From SLQH01 sp964612995 (GTDB lineage Bacteria; Planctomycetota; UBA11346), in contig CAZTGE010000068.1 of assembly GCA_964612995.1 (NCBI GenBank), positions 1 to 20,934 on the forward strand: a stretch of DNA of 20,934 bases, written 5' to 3'. The translations under genes and the position numbers were made by a program. The notes under the pieces were generated by a model. It saw only the letters and a list, made by a program, of their open reading frames with translations. It did no database searches and was not told where the DNA came from. Shown piece after piece: positions 20,872-20,934 of this stretch. Within the stretch, counting starts at the first letter, position 1. Every line of letters begins with the position of its first letter.

Positions 20872-20899
20872 CGCCTGAGTCTGCCTGCAGATTCAGGCG
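20872..20899. terminator. Long hairpin after dxs
   Basis: CGCCTGAGTCTGC pairs with GCAGATTCAGGCG with one G-T wobble, giving a stem of about 12-13 base pairs and a very short loop, 28 bases after the dxs stop codon. No T run follows; instead a second inverted repeat begins 2 bases later. It may end the folP-cdaA-cdaR-dxs transcript or be a repeat element. Confidence 0.5.
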
Positions 20900-20900
20900 T

Positions 20901-20933
20901 GGGCGGATCGGCTGCGCCGAAACGTATCCGCCC
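20901..20933. repeat. REP-like inverted repeat at the window end
   Basis: Outer arms GGGCGGAT and ATCCGCCC pair perfectly. Inside, CGGC and GCCG form a second stem with loop TGC, separated from the outer stem by a one-sided 6-base bulge. The GGGCGGAT...ATCCGCCC pattern resembles dispersed REP-like repeats seen between genes in many GC-rich bacteria. It may continue beyond the window. Confidence 0.5.
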
Positions 20934-20934
20934 T

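Overview
This is a GC-rich (roughly two thirds G+C by eye), densely coded bacterial chromosome segment with strong G/C at third codon positions. I see no tRNA, rRNA, CRISPR array, transposase or phage gene. The taxon is not settled. A folP-cdaA-cdaR cluster, an MglA-type GTPase inside a very large membrane protein with a degenerate kinase fold, a two-domain PhoH and a SUFU-fold protein would suit Planctomycetota or a deltaproteobacterial-type lineage. Nothing here is diagnostic.

Layout. Positions 1-1304 hold a structured intergenic repeat and two minus-strand genes: a SUFU-family protein and an unrecognised 95-residue protein. A plus-strand DUF401 membrane protein follows (1453-2781), then a second copy of the structured repeat (2881-3048). 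Next comes a minus-strand iron operon read as dtxR-like regulator, feoA, feoB and a small Cys-rich FeoB-associated membrane protein (6064 down to 3060). Its promoter carries a DtxR/MntR-like operator between the -35 and -10 boxes. Divergent from it is a cytoplasmic GH3 beta-glycosidase with an inserted PA14 domain (6242-8731). A doubtful small gene (8830-9096), a hairpin cluster, and a PIN-PhoH ATPase (9261-10592) come next.

The most unusual object is a 1555-residue protein at 10684-15351 (minus). It combines an MglA-like GTPase, a Cys4 zinc-ribbon-like segment, a protein-kinase fold lacking key catalytic residues, a His/Thr-rich basic linker, one membrane span, and about 820 residues on the far side of the membrane that include a concanavalin/DUF1080-like beta domain. 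It looks like a membrane-spanning switch or sensor.

The right end has lspA (minus) divergent from a plus-strand set: folP, cdaA (c-di-AMP synthase), cdaR (YbbR regulator) and dxs. The folP/cdaA and cdaA/cdaR junctions are 4-base GTGA overlaps, like the one between the iron regulator and feoA. The window ends in two strong hairpins after dxs. Together the right-hand genes cover lipoprotein maturation, folate synthesis, c-di-AMP signalling and isoprenoid precursor synthesis; the left-hand set covers regulated ferrous iron uptake.
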